A stretch of 64,000 nt of DNA. It comes from Vibrio toranzoniae. Lineage in GTDB: Bacteria > Pseudomonadota > Gammaproteobacteria > Enterobacterales > Vibrionaceae. Each line of letters opens with the position of its first letter. Within the stretch, counting starts at the first letter, position 1. The stretch covers positions 1,674,001 through 1,738,000 of the forward strand of contig NZ_AP025514.1 in NCBI RefSeq assembly GCF_024347655.1. Reading direction: 5' to 3'. A program made the translations under genes and the position numbers. The notes below the pieces were generated by a model. That model ran no database searches. It had not been told where the DNA came from and saw only the letters and a list, made by a program, of their open reading frames with translations. Shown in pieces: positions 15,813 to 24,679 of this stretch.

Positions 15813-18044
15813 TTAATTCTCCACCATCAGACGAGCTAACTTAGCAAAAATCGAACTCTTACTGCTGTCACTGCTTTTCAGCATATCAAGCGTGAAAGAG
15901 TTGAGGTAGACACCGGTTAGTGGGTTGCTGAACACATCCAAAGGTTCGCCCTTAGCATCCCAAATAAGTAGGTTCTCTACCAGGTTGGGGCGCGCCATTG
16001 ACGGGTTTGCTGGTTGAGAGTCGCTTACCAAGACATAGAGTCCGTAGTCATGCGGCTGCAGGTACGTATGGTGATGCTTCATCTTCTGCGACTTAGTCAG
16101 CGGATCGTGAATCGAGCGACCAGGCGACATCAGGTAGGGCAGCACGTTCAACTCCACCTTGGCCGAGCGTGTGATAGTGTAATCGCTGAACTTACCCCCA
16201 TCGCGTTCGGTCTGCTTCTTTTCCTGCTCCTGAAAGGAGTACAAGTCCACCACGTCTAGGTGGCTTGGGCCTATCAGGCGCGGCACCCGCACACTGTTGT
16301 AGGTGGTGAGCAGCACATCCACAGCGTGGTCATAAAGGTAGAAACTATTGTTGAATAGTTTCTTCAACCTCGCCAGTGCCGGATGCTCGACAGCCAGCCA
16401 CTCCAGATCACCCTCTGTGACCCCAGTATTTGCCACTCTCAGCTGGTTACCATCTGACATCAACTCGACGTGCCCAAGCAACTTGGTGCCGTTATCCGTC
16501 GAGCGCACTGCAAACGCTGTATAGCGCCCTGCCGCGATGTTCGGCAACTGGATATGGCACTGTGTGAGCAGGCTCTCTTTGAACCACAGTTCAGTCTTGG
16601 TGCGACAGATCTTGCTATTTACCAAGTTAACCGCAGACTTCAGGCGGCTTCTGGGCTTTGCCAGGTCGGCACTGTATTGCTCTGGGTTGGCTTTGGACAG
16701 CTCATCGATATAGTTGATAGCTTCAAGCAGCTTGCTATCGATGTTCATGCCTTGCAGGGCCACGTGTAGTGGTTCTTGTTGCAACCACCCATGCAGACGA
16801 TCTAGTTTGAGCTGGGTGTAAGTGTCCCAACGTAAACCAGATTGCTTCCGGTCTGTGTCATACGCTGCAAAGAAGTTGCCATGTTCAGCAGTACCATCAC
16901 AGAGCTGGCGAATACTGTTACTGGTATCATCTTCCACCGGGTTAAGCACCATTACCGAGGTATTTGACGGCAATTCGGAGAATCGGGTTTTCTTCGCCTG
17001 CTCCAACGAGTCTACGGGCCACAGCTGATACCCAGGCAGCTGCGTGGCCAGAGCGTTGAAGAAGTAGGCCTCTTGCGTGGCGCTAAAATCTACGCCGTTG
17101 TTCACTACCAGTAGAGTATTGGCCAGTTGCTGATCTAGGTCGGTTACAAATTGATTGACCTCGTGGGTAGCCTGAAATGGGATTGGCGCGTGGGGGATCT
17201 CTAGTTCGATGAGACGTTCGACCACAGCATTCATCACTACGTTGTAGGTGTAGGCCTGACAATCACCATAGCCGCTGCGCTCGCGGAAAAACTCCAGCTT
17301 AGTGTCACGGGCATCGAGCTTGCGTCGGGCTTTTACCCGACCACTATCGGTGTTGAACCATACCTTGTCGTCATTCAGAGCCAAGTGCAGCTCTTCAGCG
17401 GGCTCGACCAGGAATTTGCGCTTGTACAAGGTGAACGCGAGCTCACGCTCCTCTGAGGCAAACACATCAAGTTCGAAAGCCTCCATCACCCCAGTACCAT
17501 TTTTCTTGGTGACCGGTTGGCTCAGGCGGGCGTTAAGGTACATTACCGCGTTGAAGTAGACGGGACACACTGGGAAACGGTCAGCTGCTTGTTCCAGAAG
17601 TATCATCTTCAAGTGCAGACCGAACAATCCCTGGATCAAGCGTGCCAGGCTCTGCTCGTTGGCAGTCAGTTGATGGCATACTTGTTCAATACGCGTCGAT
17701 AGCGACTGGTGAGCCGGCGTGTGTCGTGCCGCGGAAGGTGCCAGGTAAAAATAGACGTGCTGGCCGCTGGGCAGGCGGTGCAACTCATACTTCACGTCGT
17801 CTTTGGCATCTAGCCCCAGCGTCTGCCGCAGTTGCACCTTGACCTCACGATGAACGCGTGCGTGATAGTCTCGGCTCTTCTCTTTTCGCTCCTTGTTGAA
17901 ACGCTGCAATCCAAAATCGATCACGTACAGATCAGAGACAGGCGCTAGCAAGCGGCGAATGGTGGCCAACGGCGCCTCTTCAAGCTGGATCAGGTTAGTG
18001 CGAGCAATCGGGGTATCGGTCAGTTTTTGTAGATTGGGGAACAT
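15813..18044 (-). CDS. Large protein paired with the helicase-nuclease; possibly Argonaute/PIWI-like
   Basis: A 743-residue protein using the ATG at 18044, which has an AGGA site; a TTG four codons earlier is less likely. No signal peptide or membrane segment. The middle reads like a MID-type Rossmann region: TLLVVNNGVDF, alternating helices and strands, SVMVLNP, then YDTDRKQSGLRWDTYTQLKL, which resembles the DKYTQLK region of Argonaute/PIWI proteins. No convincing catalytic DEDX tetrad is visible, as expected for an inactive pAgo. It follows the helicase-nuclease gene by 43 bases in the same GC-rich block. A pAgo-like protein beside a helicase-nuclease is the plan of DdmE/DdmD. The assignment is tentative; a pPIWI_RE-like or unrelated protein remains possible. 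Confidence 0.45.
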   Translation of the reverse strand: MFPNLQKLTDTPIARTNLIQLEEAPLATIRRLLAPVSDLYVIDFGLQRFNKERKEKSRDYHARVHREVKVQLRQTLGLDAKDDVKYELHRLPSGQHVYFYLAPSAARHTPAHQSLSTRIEQVCHQLTANEQSLARLIQGLFGLHLKMILLEQAADRFPVCPVYFNAVMYLNARLSQPVTKKNGTGVMEAFELDVFASEERELAFTLYKRKFLVEPAEELHLALNDDKVWFNTDSGRVKARRKLDARDTKLEFFRERSGYGDCQAYTYNVVMNAVVERLIELEIPHAPIPFQATHEVNQFVTDLDQQLANTLLVVNNGVDFSATQEAYFFNALATQLPGYQLWPVDSLEQAKKTRFSELPSNTSVMVLNPVEDDTSNSIRQLCDGTAEHGNFFAAYDTDRKQSGLRWDTYTQLKLDRLHGWLQQEPLHVALQGMNIDSKLLEAINYIDELSKANPEQYSADLAKPRSRLKSAVNLVNSKICRTKTELWFKESLLTQCHIQLPNIAAGRYTAFAVRSTDNGTKLLGHVELMSDGNQLRVANTGVTEGDLEWLAVEHPALARLKKLFNNSFYLYDHAVDVLLTTYNSVRVPRLIGPSHLDVVDLYSFQEQEKKQTERDGGKFSDYTITRSAKVELNVLPYLMSPGRSIHDPLTKSQKMKHHHTYLQPHDYGLYVLVSDSQPANPSMARPNLVENLLIWDAKGEPLDVFSNPLTGVYLNSFTLDMLKSSDSSKSSIFAKLARLMVEN

Positions 18045-18056
18045 TATTATCCTCAA

Positions 18057-18074
18057 GGCGGCCCGCAGGCCGCC
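18057..18074 (-). promoter_or_regulatory. GC-rich hairpin just before the second gene's ribosome site
   Basis: GGCGGCC and GGCCGCC arms separated by four bases form a perfect 7-bp stem, 3 bases upstream of the AGGA ribosome site of the 743-residue gene. It could set the expression ratio of the two genes, protect or terminate transcript ends, or couple translation. Confidence 0.5.
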
Positions 18075-18087
18075 GGTTATTTGTAGG

Positions 18088-21000
18088 TTACCGTCCGAGC
18101 AAGGTGTCCAGCATCGGGTTGATGTGCAGAGTAGTGTCCAGCTTGGACTTGTCCTGACGTCGTAGACGCTCGCGATCCAGCGGCTGATAATATTGGTGGT
18201 CGGCCTGAAGCAGATTTAGATAGTGGATGGTATGATCCACATTATCTTGCCACATCAGGTTGTTCGGGTTCTGGCTGTAGGCCGCGTTCAGGTAGACAAA
18301 TTTGATGCGCTGGTAGCGACCGGCCAACGCCGCCCGCACTTGCTCTTGACCATCTAGGTCTGCAGCTTGGCTGGCGATGTCACGGATCTGACGGATCTTG
18401 TTATCGCTCTTCTCTAGGGTGTCTTCCGCCCGCGTCAAATCGTCCAGCTTGGTTGCCCAACGCTTGACGTCAACACAGACCAGATCATCACCTACCTCGA
18501 TAAAGCGGTCGAAGAATTCGTACACCAACGGCTCTAGTCTCTCAAAGACTTGCATGTCGTCGAGCGGCAGCACCCCGTAATGAGCCAACACCCTGTCAAA
18601 CAAGTATTCGCCAACATTGCCTTTGAGTAGTGGCACCAGCTTAGGGTGCGGTACCACCTTGGCAAACGCCGTTTTCTGGATGTCGGCACATTCTCGCATC
18701 AGCTCTCCCACCAGGTTTCCTGGGGTGAAGTCGACGTCCTTGCTGTACTGCGGGAAGATGGTCAGCTCAGGGCGGTACTCACGAGCTCCGCCGGCAAAGT
18801 CGGACAAGGCCGAGTAGTCAGGATGGGCCAGTCCATCAGGGCCGCGCTTATGACACAACAAGATAGGCTGATTGCCCTGGCGGCGCGAGATGAACAGCTT
18901 GTCATGGATCGACTGCATTTGACGGTTGACGGCATACTGGGGATGGGCTTGCAACTTCTCCAGCCAGCGCTCAGGGTTGGCGAAAGAGTCACGATCACGG
19001 AACAGGTTGCACAGATCTAGGTATTCAAAGCCACCATCACGCACACGGTTCATCCAATCGGTCTTCAGGACACGTTTGTGGACAGCGTCGATCCGGCGGC
19101 CATCGTTCAATACTGACTGTTCAAACGTACGGCGCAACTCCGCGCTGTCGAAAGAATGATTTCGGCTAAGCTCTTCACAGAACTCCTTGAGACGGTAGTT
19201 GAGCAGGGACATGCTCTCCAGCACCACCTCGTTGCCAGCGTCCTCGTTTAATCCCGCAAACTGGAACGCCACGTTGTGCATAACGTCACTGGGAAGGAAG
19301 ATCTTAGTGTTCAGCAAGGTATCACGGCGCTCGACCCGCCCCACCGCCTGGACAATCACCTTGAACAAGCTCATGCCATGCTCGGCCATCAGCAGGCGAT
19401 AGTTGTCTCCTTGCGCAAAGTTGACACTAAAGTCGGCCATCTGGTGACCGGCGATGTCATCGGCCAGGTGCTTTAGCACGCTGACGTAGTTGGGCAGACT
19501 GTTGAGGTTGGCACCGTTGCCCATCACCTCGCTGTAGAACGATGAGTTGATCAGCACTAGGTGCTGGAAGTCGACGTCCAGGCGCGGCACATTTGCATCT
19601 TCGATGTCGCCATCATGGTACTTGACGAAGTAGTTGAGGCCGGTACCCGCGCTGTTGTAGGTGCTCATGAACACCAGCACGCTATTGTCGTCCCTGACAT
19701 AGGTTTCCCGCTTGATATCCTCTACATTGGCCAGCGGCGAGTCAAAGAATACCAGATGGATCGTGTGACGTCCCTGAAACGGGGTAAAGGTCAGGATCTG
19801 GTCATGTTGCTTCTCATGCTTTTCATCGCACTTGGAACTCATGCCGTACTGCTTGCGCCATGCGGCCTGATGCTGGCGGTAGGCGCGAGCGAAAGCGTTT
19901 TTGAAACCGCCGGAGAGCGACAGGATTAGGCTGTTTTTGCCTTCGTAGGCGGCGAGAAGCAGCGCTTCCAGTTCACGGCAGTGCTGGCGCCGCTTGTAGG
20001 GGTTGCTCAGAGCGTACTCCAGTGGTTCACGCAGAGCGCTGAAGATGTCGTCGTACACCGCTCGGAAGGTCTCGCAGCACTGGTAAGTATCGGTCAGTAC
20101 CGGTAGCTCGGCATCAAACACCTTGAAGTGAGCATCGCGAATACGGGCTCGCAGTTCGCGAAGCTCCTTGAGCATGCTGATGTCTGCCGGCTCGCGCTCG
20201 ACCACACTATAGCCCAGGTCGCGGGCGTAACGCTGCAGGAAGTGACGGCTGAAATTACCGTTTTTGGTGTGGCTAAAGCCACTGGTGGCACTCAGGCCGA
20301 TCACCTTATTCTCAGTGCCAGTCAGTAGGCGTAGCAGCATCGCTTCAGGTAACTCTTTCACCAGATCCATCTCGAAGGCCAGGATCACGGTGCGCTCTGC
20401 CCCCTTGTTCACGTAGTTCAGCTCGGTCACCGGAGTCATGGTGAACACAGTCTTCGGCTGCAGATAGGTGTAGAAATGGTCAATCAGCAAGTTTTCATCG
20501 GTAGTGCGGTCAAAGATGTGGCGCACTTCACCGGCAACGTTGTTGGCGGCATCGACAAACTGGCCCAGAGGGGTGTTCTGGCTACTAGCGTTATCCTGGC
20601 CACCGTTCTTCACCCAGCGCTTGAAATGGCGGTTAGTGATCTGGGCGCAGGCAGCCAAGATAGCTGAGATCAGCTGGAACAGATCGTGCAGTGTGGGGTT
20701 AGCGTCGGTGGTGTCGCCCTCGATCTCGTAATACAGCTCCGTGCGGGTGACGTCGTCTTCGCTGTTGCGCATTCGGATGCGCTTTAGCCCCTCTTCGTTG
20801 ACGTACATCTTGGCATTGAAGCTGAAGACATTGCGGGTGATTGAGATTATGCGCTCCGCAGCGTCACCATTAACTTCAAACGCACCCAGCTGGTCACGGA
20901 ACATTTCCAGTACAGAGCCCAGAGTCGTTCCTGGTGACAGCTCGCACTTGTCGGCAAGCAGCTCGCGCAAGGCCGTGATGAACTTGACCTTCTCCTGCTC

Positions 21001-22758
21001 GAAGGTAGTTTGCTCTTCGTGAGGTTTTTCCCGGCGATCCAAACTAAGAACCGCGTTGTAGATGCGCCCGGTGACCGAGAGCACATGCGCCAGATTGTTT
21101 TCCTGTTTGACTAGTTTGACATGGCAGCTGTCTTCGAGACGGGTATAGGCTTCGTGCAGTTCGTCTACCACCACGGTGAAGCGAATGTTGTTGCGGCGGA
21201 ACGGGCAATCCGGATTGCTCTTGAAGTGTTCGTTGCGCAGATAGTCGACCTGCACCGCGTGACTTTCAGCAGCGACGGTGCTGATCTGTGGCTTTTCCGG
21301 CTTCACCTTGCCACCAATCAGCAGGTCGAAGCCCACCGACTCAAAGCGCATTCCTTCACCCCGCTGACGCGGCGCCAGACGGTAGGTCGATGTGTCGAAC
21401 TTGTTGGTGGTCATTAGCAGTACAGAAGGGCGGAACTTACAGACCTCGAACGGCAATACTTGCTTGATCAGCTCGAAGTAGACTTCGTGCACGCTCATCT
21501 TCGGTTGATTCTTGCCCTCGGCCTCAACTTGTTCGGTTTTGTGCAGGCGTTCGCGGCGAGCCTGAATGCCGCGGCCAACGTAGTCACGGATTGGATTTTC
21601 CGAACTGCTTGCATCAAACAGCGCCTTGCAGGCGGACTCGATAGTGGAACGAAGGCTGTTACGGTAGCTCTTGAGCTGATCTTCCGCCATCTCTTTGTCT
21701 TGGATCGCGTCTAACGTGCCGAAGGCAGAAAGTCTCTCGATCTGCTCTTCACAACGGTCGATTTGGATCATTAGGTAGTTGAGTGTGCGCATCGCGGACT
21801 TGATGTAAGAGCTATCCTTCGCTCCCTCGTACCACTGGTTATAGCGTTTGCGGTTTTTCTTGCCAGAGGCCCAGTCCACGAAGTCGAGGTCAGCGATGTC
21901 CTTGCGTGCCAGCACGCAGATGAACTCACCGCCGGCGGTCAGAATTTTGTTTTTTTGACTACGTTCGAGGTCGATTTGCGACTTCTGTGGCGACATGAAC
22001 AGCAGATTGGTGAAGCCACCCTCTGGGAACAGGTAGTCAGAAGCCTGGGTTTCTGCGAAGCGTTCGATGTACTCAACGTAACCCTGGATCACGCCGTAGC
22101 TCTTACCAAATCCGGTGCCGTCAGAGCTGAAGAGCACCTCTGCGCCGTCACGCTCGTGCACATGGTATAGCTTTGAGGCTCGAGCGCGACATTTATTGAT
22201 GTCGTCGACGAGCTTGGCGGCCGGAGTCTGTTTGATGATCAGGTCGCTAAGGCCGAGGCTAGCTCGCGCAGCTTCAGCTCGCTCACACTGGCGATAGCGA
22301 TTAATGACCAGCTGGTTGTGCTCGATAAGCACTTTTTCCACCTGCATCGGCACCAAGAATAAGGTTGCAGAGATCTCTCCGATCGTATCGGAAAGCGGCT
22401 GATGCGGGTCGCTCACAGAAAAGTGGTGTAGTACCGCATTAACAGTCTGAGGGTTCAGCGCCCGCTTCAGCGTAGGCAGTGTGACGCTGTAGTCATACAG
22501 CGCCAGGTCGTCCGCGAGCAGGCAGCGAAAGCGTTGTTTGTTGGCGTCACCCGTTGGGCGGCTAGCCTTGGCCAGGATCTTGGCACCCTCAAGGCGAAAT
22601 AACAGCGCTGCTGCATCGCGGTGTGGCGAATTGAAGTCGATATTCAACTGTTGGCTAAAGGCCATGCCTGCATCCAGTCGGGTGTGCTTGACCAACTCCG
22701 GAAAGCGTTGGCGAACAATGGTTAGGAGTTTTAAATCTTCTTCAATCGTCCACTTCAT
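18088..22758 (-). CDS. SF2 helicase fused to a PD-(D/E)XK-like nuclease
   Basis: A 1556-residue protein. An N-terminal region of about 200 residues precedes the helicase core. Motif I is GTGFGKS with K219. Motif II is VVVDELHEAY (D532, E533). Motif III is SAT at about 823-825, motif V STYNSAGTGLNYF, and motif VI QAVGRVERR with R1141. The C-terminal part has GNVGEYLF, then D1417 and D1430-V-K1432 (FFDRFIEVGDDLVCVDVK), the spacing of a PD-(D/E)XK nuclease. It likely unwinds or tracks along invading DNA and cuts it. It is first of two minus-strand genes and divergent from a WYL regulator. DdmD of V. cholerae has the same helicase-then-nuclease order but is much shorter. The block's base composition is unlike its flanks. 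Confidence 0.85.
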   Translation of the reverse strand: MKWTIEEDLKLLTIVRQRFPELVKHTRLDAGMAFSQQLNIDFNSPHRDAAALLFRLEGAKILAKASRPTGDANKQRFRCLLADDLALYDYSVTLPTLKRALNPQTVNAVLHHFSVSDPHQPLSDTIGEISATLFLVPMQVEKVLIEHNQLVINRYRQCERAEAARASLGLSDLIIKQTPAAKLVDDINKCRARASKLYHVHERDGAEVLFSSDGTGFGKSYGVIQGYVEYIERFAETQASDYLFPEGGFTNLLFMSPQKSQIDLERSQKNKILTAGGEFICVLARKDIADLDFVDWASGKKNRKRYNQWYEGAKDSSYIKSAMRTLNYLMIQIDRCEEQIERLSAFGTLDAIQDKEMAEDQLKSYRNSLRSTIESACKALFDASSSENPIRDYVGRGIQARRERLHKTEQVEAEGKNQPKMSVHEVYFELIKQVLPFEVCKFRPSVLLMTTNKFDTSTYRLAPRQRGEGMRFESVGFDLLIGGKVKPEKPQISTVAAESHAVQVDYLRNEHFKSNPDCPFRRNNIRFTVVVDELHEAYTRLEDSCHVKLVKQENNLAHVLSVTGRIYNAVLSLDRREKPHEEQTTFEQEKVKFITALRELLADKCELSPGTTLGSVLEMFRDQLGAFEVNGDAAERIISITRNVFSFNAKMYVNEEGLKRIRMRNSEDDVTRTELYYEIEGDTTDANPTLHDLFQLISAILAACAQITNRHFKRWVKNGGQDNASSQNTPLGQFVDAANNVAGEVRHIFDRTTDENLLIDHFYTYLQPKTVFTMTPVTELNYVNKGAERTVILAFEMDLVKELPEAMLLRLLTGTENKVIGLSATSGFSHTKNGNFSRHFLQRYARDLGYSVVEREPADISMLKELRELRARIRDAHFKVFDAELPVLTDTYQCCETFRAVYDDIFSALREPLEYALSNPYKRRQHCRELEALLLAAYEGKNSLILSLSGGFKNAFARAYRQHQAAWRKQYGMSSKCDEKHEKQHDQILTFTPFQGRHTIHLVFFDSPLANVEDIKRETYVRDDNSVLVFMSTYNSAGTGLNYFVKYHDGDIEDANVPRLDVDFQHLVLINSSFYSEVMGNGANLNSLPNYVSVLKHLADDIAGHQMADFSVNFAQGDNYRLLMAEHGMSLFKVIVQAVGRVERRDTLLNTKIFLPSDVMHNVAFQFAGLNEDAGNEVVLESMSLLNYRLKEFCEELSRNHSFDSAELRRTFEQSVLNDGRRIDAVHKRVLKTDWMNRVRDGGFEYLDLCNLFRDRDSFANPERWLEKLQAHPQYAVNRQMQSIHDKLFISRRQGNQPILLCHKRGPDGLAHPDYSALSDFAGGAREYRPELTIFPQYSKDVDFTPGNLVGELMRECADIQKTAFAKVVPHPKLVPLLKGNVGEYLFDRVLAHYGVLPLDDMQVFERLEPLVYEFFDRFIEVGDDLVCVDVKRWATKLDDLTRAEDTLEKSDNKIRQIRDIASQAADLDGQEQVRAALAGRYQRIKFVYLNAAYSQNPNNLMWQDNVDHTIHYLNLLQADHQYYQPLDRERLRRQDKSKLDTTLHINPMLDTLLGR

Positions 22759-22884
22759 GGGTAAACCTGCTCAATTTTAGTACGGTACCAACATTTTATT
22801 CGAATCATTTGATACTGTAAACCATTGAAGATGAGTGTCATTTGGAATATGATGCAATTATTTCAAGAATTTATGGAGAACCAG
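22759..22884. promoter_or_regulatory. Divergent promoter region controlled by the WYL regulator
   Basis: A 126-bp region between divergent starts. It is AT-rich compared with the genes on both sides. It holds two direct GTAAACC heptamers (about 22761 and 22815) and GTACGGTACC between them, which are candidate operator elements. By analogy with BrxR/CapW the flanking regulator would bind here. Confidence 0.45.
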
Positions 22885-23775
22885 ATGTCGACTAGCATGG
22901 AAAGAAATCTGCGCTGTGTTGATTTCTACTTGGCGTTCTGCGGGCAGGTTAGCCGGAATGACCTGATGGAGTTTGCACAAATCAGTGTGGCTACCGCATC
23001 GCGCACTTTTGGCGAGTATGTCCGCCGCTGGCCTCACAATCTGACTTACAAGCACTCAGAAAAGCTCTATATCGCCGAATCTTGCTATATTCCGGTGTTC
23101 TCGCATGATCCCCTGGCGGGCTTGGACTTAATCTCAACCGGTCTAATAACACGATACATATCGTCGCCGCTTGTTCCTGCCAACTTACCCGCAGGAATTG
23201 CACCTGCGTTGGATCCGGAACAAGTACGTACGCTGACATCGGCTGCATGCCGTAGCTCTGCGGTTACCGTTCAGTACTTATCGCTGAGCTCAGGTGCGTG
23301 TGAGCGCCTTTTAGCCCCAACCCACTTTTTCAACAGTTTGGGTAATTGGTACTGCCGAGCCTTTGACTTTTCAGCCGGTGAGTCAGGTGAGTTCCGTGTG
23401 TTTAGGCTCAGCAGGTTCAAACAGGTAGTTGACACTGTTCCGATCCCGTCGCCACTTCCTGTGGACAGTGAGTGGCTTACCGAAGTGGTTCTAACTTTGG
23501 TCCCTCACCCGAATCATCATCAGCCAGAGGCTATCCGGCTGGATCTCGGCTTGGAAAACAAACCAGTTTTGAATCTACGTATCAGCGCAGCTATGGCCGG
23601 GTATTGCCTGCAAGAATGGCGTGTCGATTGTTCGGCCGAAGCTGCACTACCTGCGGTGCAGTTTCCACTGCACCTAGCTAATCGCTATGAGCTGGCCAGT
23701 CTGACGTCCATGTGCTTAGCGCCAGGCTTTGACACTTCAGATAAAAATACGCATATCAGCCTGAAACCTGTCTAA
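22885..23775 (+). CDS. BrxR/CapW-like WYL-domain transcriptional regulator
   Basis: A 296-residue protein from the ATG at 22885, chosen because GGAG lies 8 bases upstream; frames starting earlier lack this. An N-terminal winged helix (NLRCVDFYLAFCGQVSRNDLMEFAQISVATASRTFGEYV, in part) is followed by a WYL-type beta-rich domain (VTVQYLSLSSG, RLLAPTHFFNSLGNWYCRAFD, FRVFRLSRF) and a C-terminal domain. This is the BrxR/CapW layout: repressors placed divergently beside BREX, CBASS and other defence operons, probably released by a nucleic-acid or nucleotide signal. Its place here supports the idea that the helicase-nuclease operon is a defence system. Confidence 0.85.
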   Translation: MSTSMERNLRCVDFYLAFCGQVSRNDLMEFAQISVATASRTFGEYVRRWPHNLTYKHSEKLYIAESCYIPVFSHDPLAGLDLISTGLITRYISSPLVPANLPAGIAPALDPEQVRTLTSAACRSSAVTVQYLSLSSGACERLLAPTHFFNSLGNWYCRAFDFSAGESGEFRVFRLSRFKQVVDTVPIPSPLPVDSEWLTEVVLTLVPHPNHHQPEAIRLDLGLENKPVLNLRISAAMAGYCLQEWRVDCSAEAALPAVQFPLHLANRYELASLTSMCLAPGFDTSDKNTHISLKPV

Positions 23776-24237
23776 CACATAAGAGAGTTTCGATTTTTGT
23801 AGACGTTAATAAACATTATCTAGGTCTACGTATGGCTAACAGTGAGCCGAAAAGTACTGGAGCTATCTAAATATAATGCTGCTAACCACTCGTCACATTA
23901 GTTACTTGATTAATTATTTCGTTTGCTGCTGGAAAAAGTGTAGTGGATAAGGGGGTATCTCCAACTACATGTAGGCGGAGCGAATGATGCAATACTAGAA
24001 GTAATCCGAAAAATCAGAGTACTCTCTAGTTCGTAACTCACTTTTGTCCAAGAGTATGCTGAGATTTAAGTTCTTAGTGGTGAGAGCGTAGCGGCAGCCT
24101 AAACTAGCCGTGTTAGTTGAACGTGGGCACTGCATGGGCACGAAAGGAACTAATTGTGCCTAACCAGACAAGAGTCAGCTGAAACAAAACCATTGAGGCT
24201 GATACGAAATGAATAACTATGTAAATGTGACAGGTAC
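23776..24237. other. Intergenic stretch between the island and tRNA genes
   Basis: No convincing gene on either strand and no copy of the tRNA 3' end that could be an attachment site. It may be decayed island border sequence. Confidence 0.5.
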
Positions 24238-24268
24238 AAAAAATCCCACACTAGGTGGGCTTTTTTGC
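24238..24268 (-). terminator. Rho-independent terminator of the tRNA-Val operon
   Basis: A short CCCAC/GTGGG hairpin flanked by runs of A and T directly after the second tRNA gene on the minus strand; the flanks would let it work in both directions. Confidence 0.75.
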
Positions 24269-24288
24269 TTGTTCATAAAGAACGAATT

Positions 24289-24365
24289 TGGTGCCCGCTA
24301 CTGGACTCGAACCAGTGACACCTTGCATGTCATGCAAGTACTCTAACCAACTGAGCTAAGCGGGC
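24289..24365 (-). tRNA. tRNA-Val (GAC)
   Basis: 77 bases including encoded CCA. The acceptor arm GCCCGCT pairs with AGCGGGC. D-arm AGCTCAGTTGGTTAGAG and T-loop GGTTCGAGTCC are present. The anticodon loop ATGACAT gives GAC. It is the second tRNA of a pair on the minus strand, 70 bases after the first. Confidence 0.95.
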
Positions 24366-24435
24366 GATGTTCTAATTTTTTATTACTACCATTGTGACAA
24401 ACTCAATAGTTATGCAATAAAAACTAAATAAGGAA

Positions 24436-24512
24436 TGGTGCGTCCGAGTGAACTCGAATCACCGACCCCCGCCATGTCAAGGCGGTACTCTAACCAACTG
24501 AGCTACGGACGC
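24436..24512 (-). tRNA. tRNA-Val (GAC)
   Basis: 77 bases including encoded CCA. The acceptor arm GCGTCCG pairs with CGGACGC. The anticodon stem CCGCC/GGCGG holds the loop TTGACAT, giving GAC. It has the same D-loop and T-loop style as its neighbour but clearly different arms, so this is not a recent tandem copy. Confidence 0.95.
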
Positions 24513-24679
24513 ATTCCTTTAGAACGAGAAAGATATTAACGACTGATTTATCGTGGTGCAAGTTAAAATTACACTTGAATCAACCGTTTGCTCTTATTCG
24601 CATCAATACGTTGCTTTTTTAGACGCAAAACGTAAATAAAGTTGAGTTGCATCACACTCAATGTGCGCCCTACTTTGCT

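Noticed and set aside
18398..22780. Many long plus-strand open frames opposite the helicase gene
   Set aside because: They are antisense shadows caused by the high G+C codon use of the 1556-residue gene; none has domain sense or a good ribosome site.
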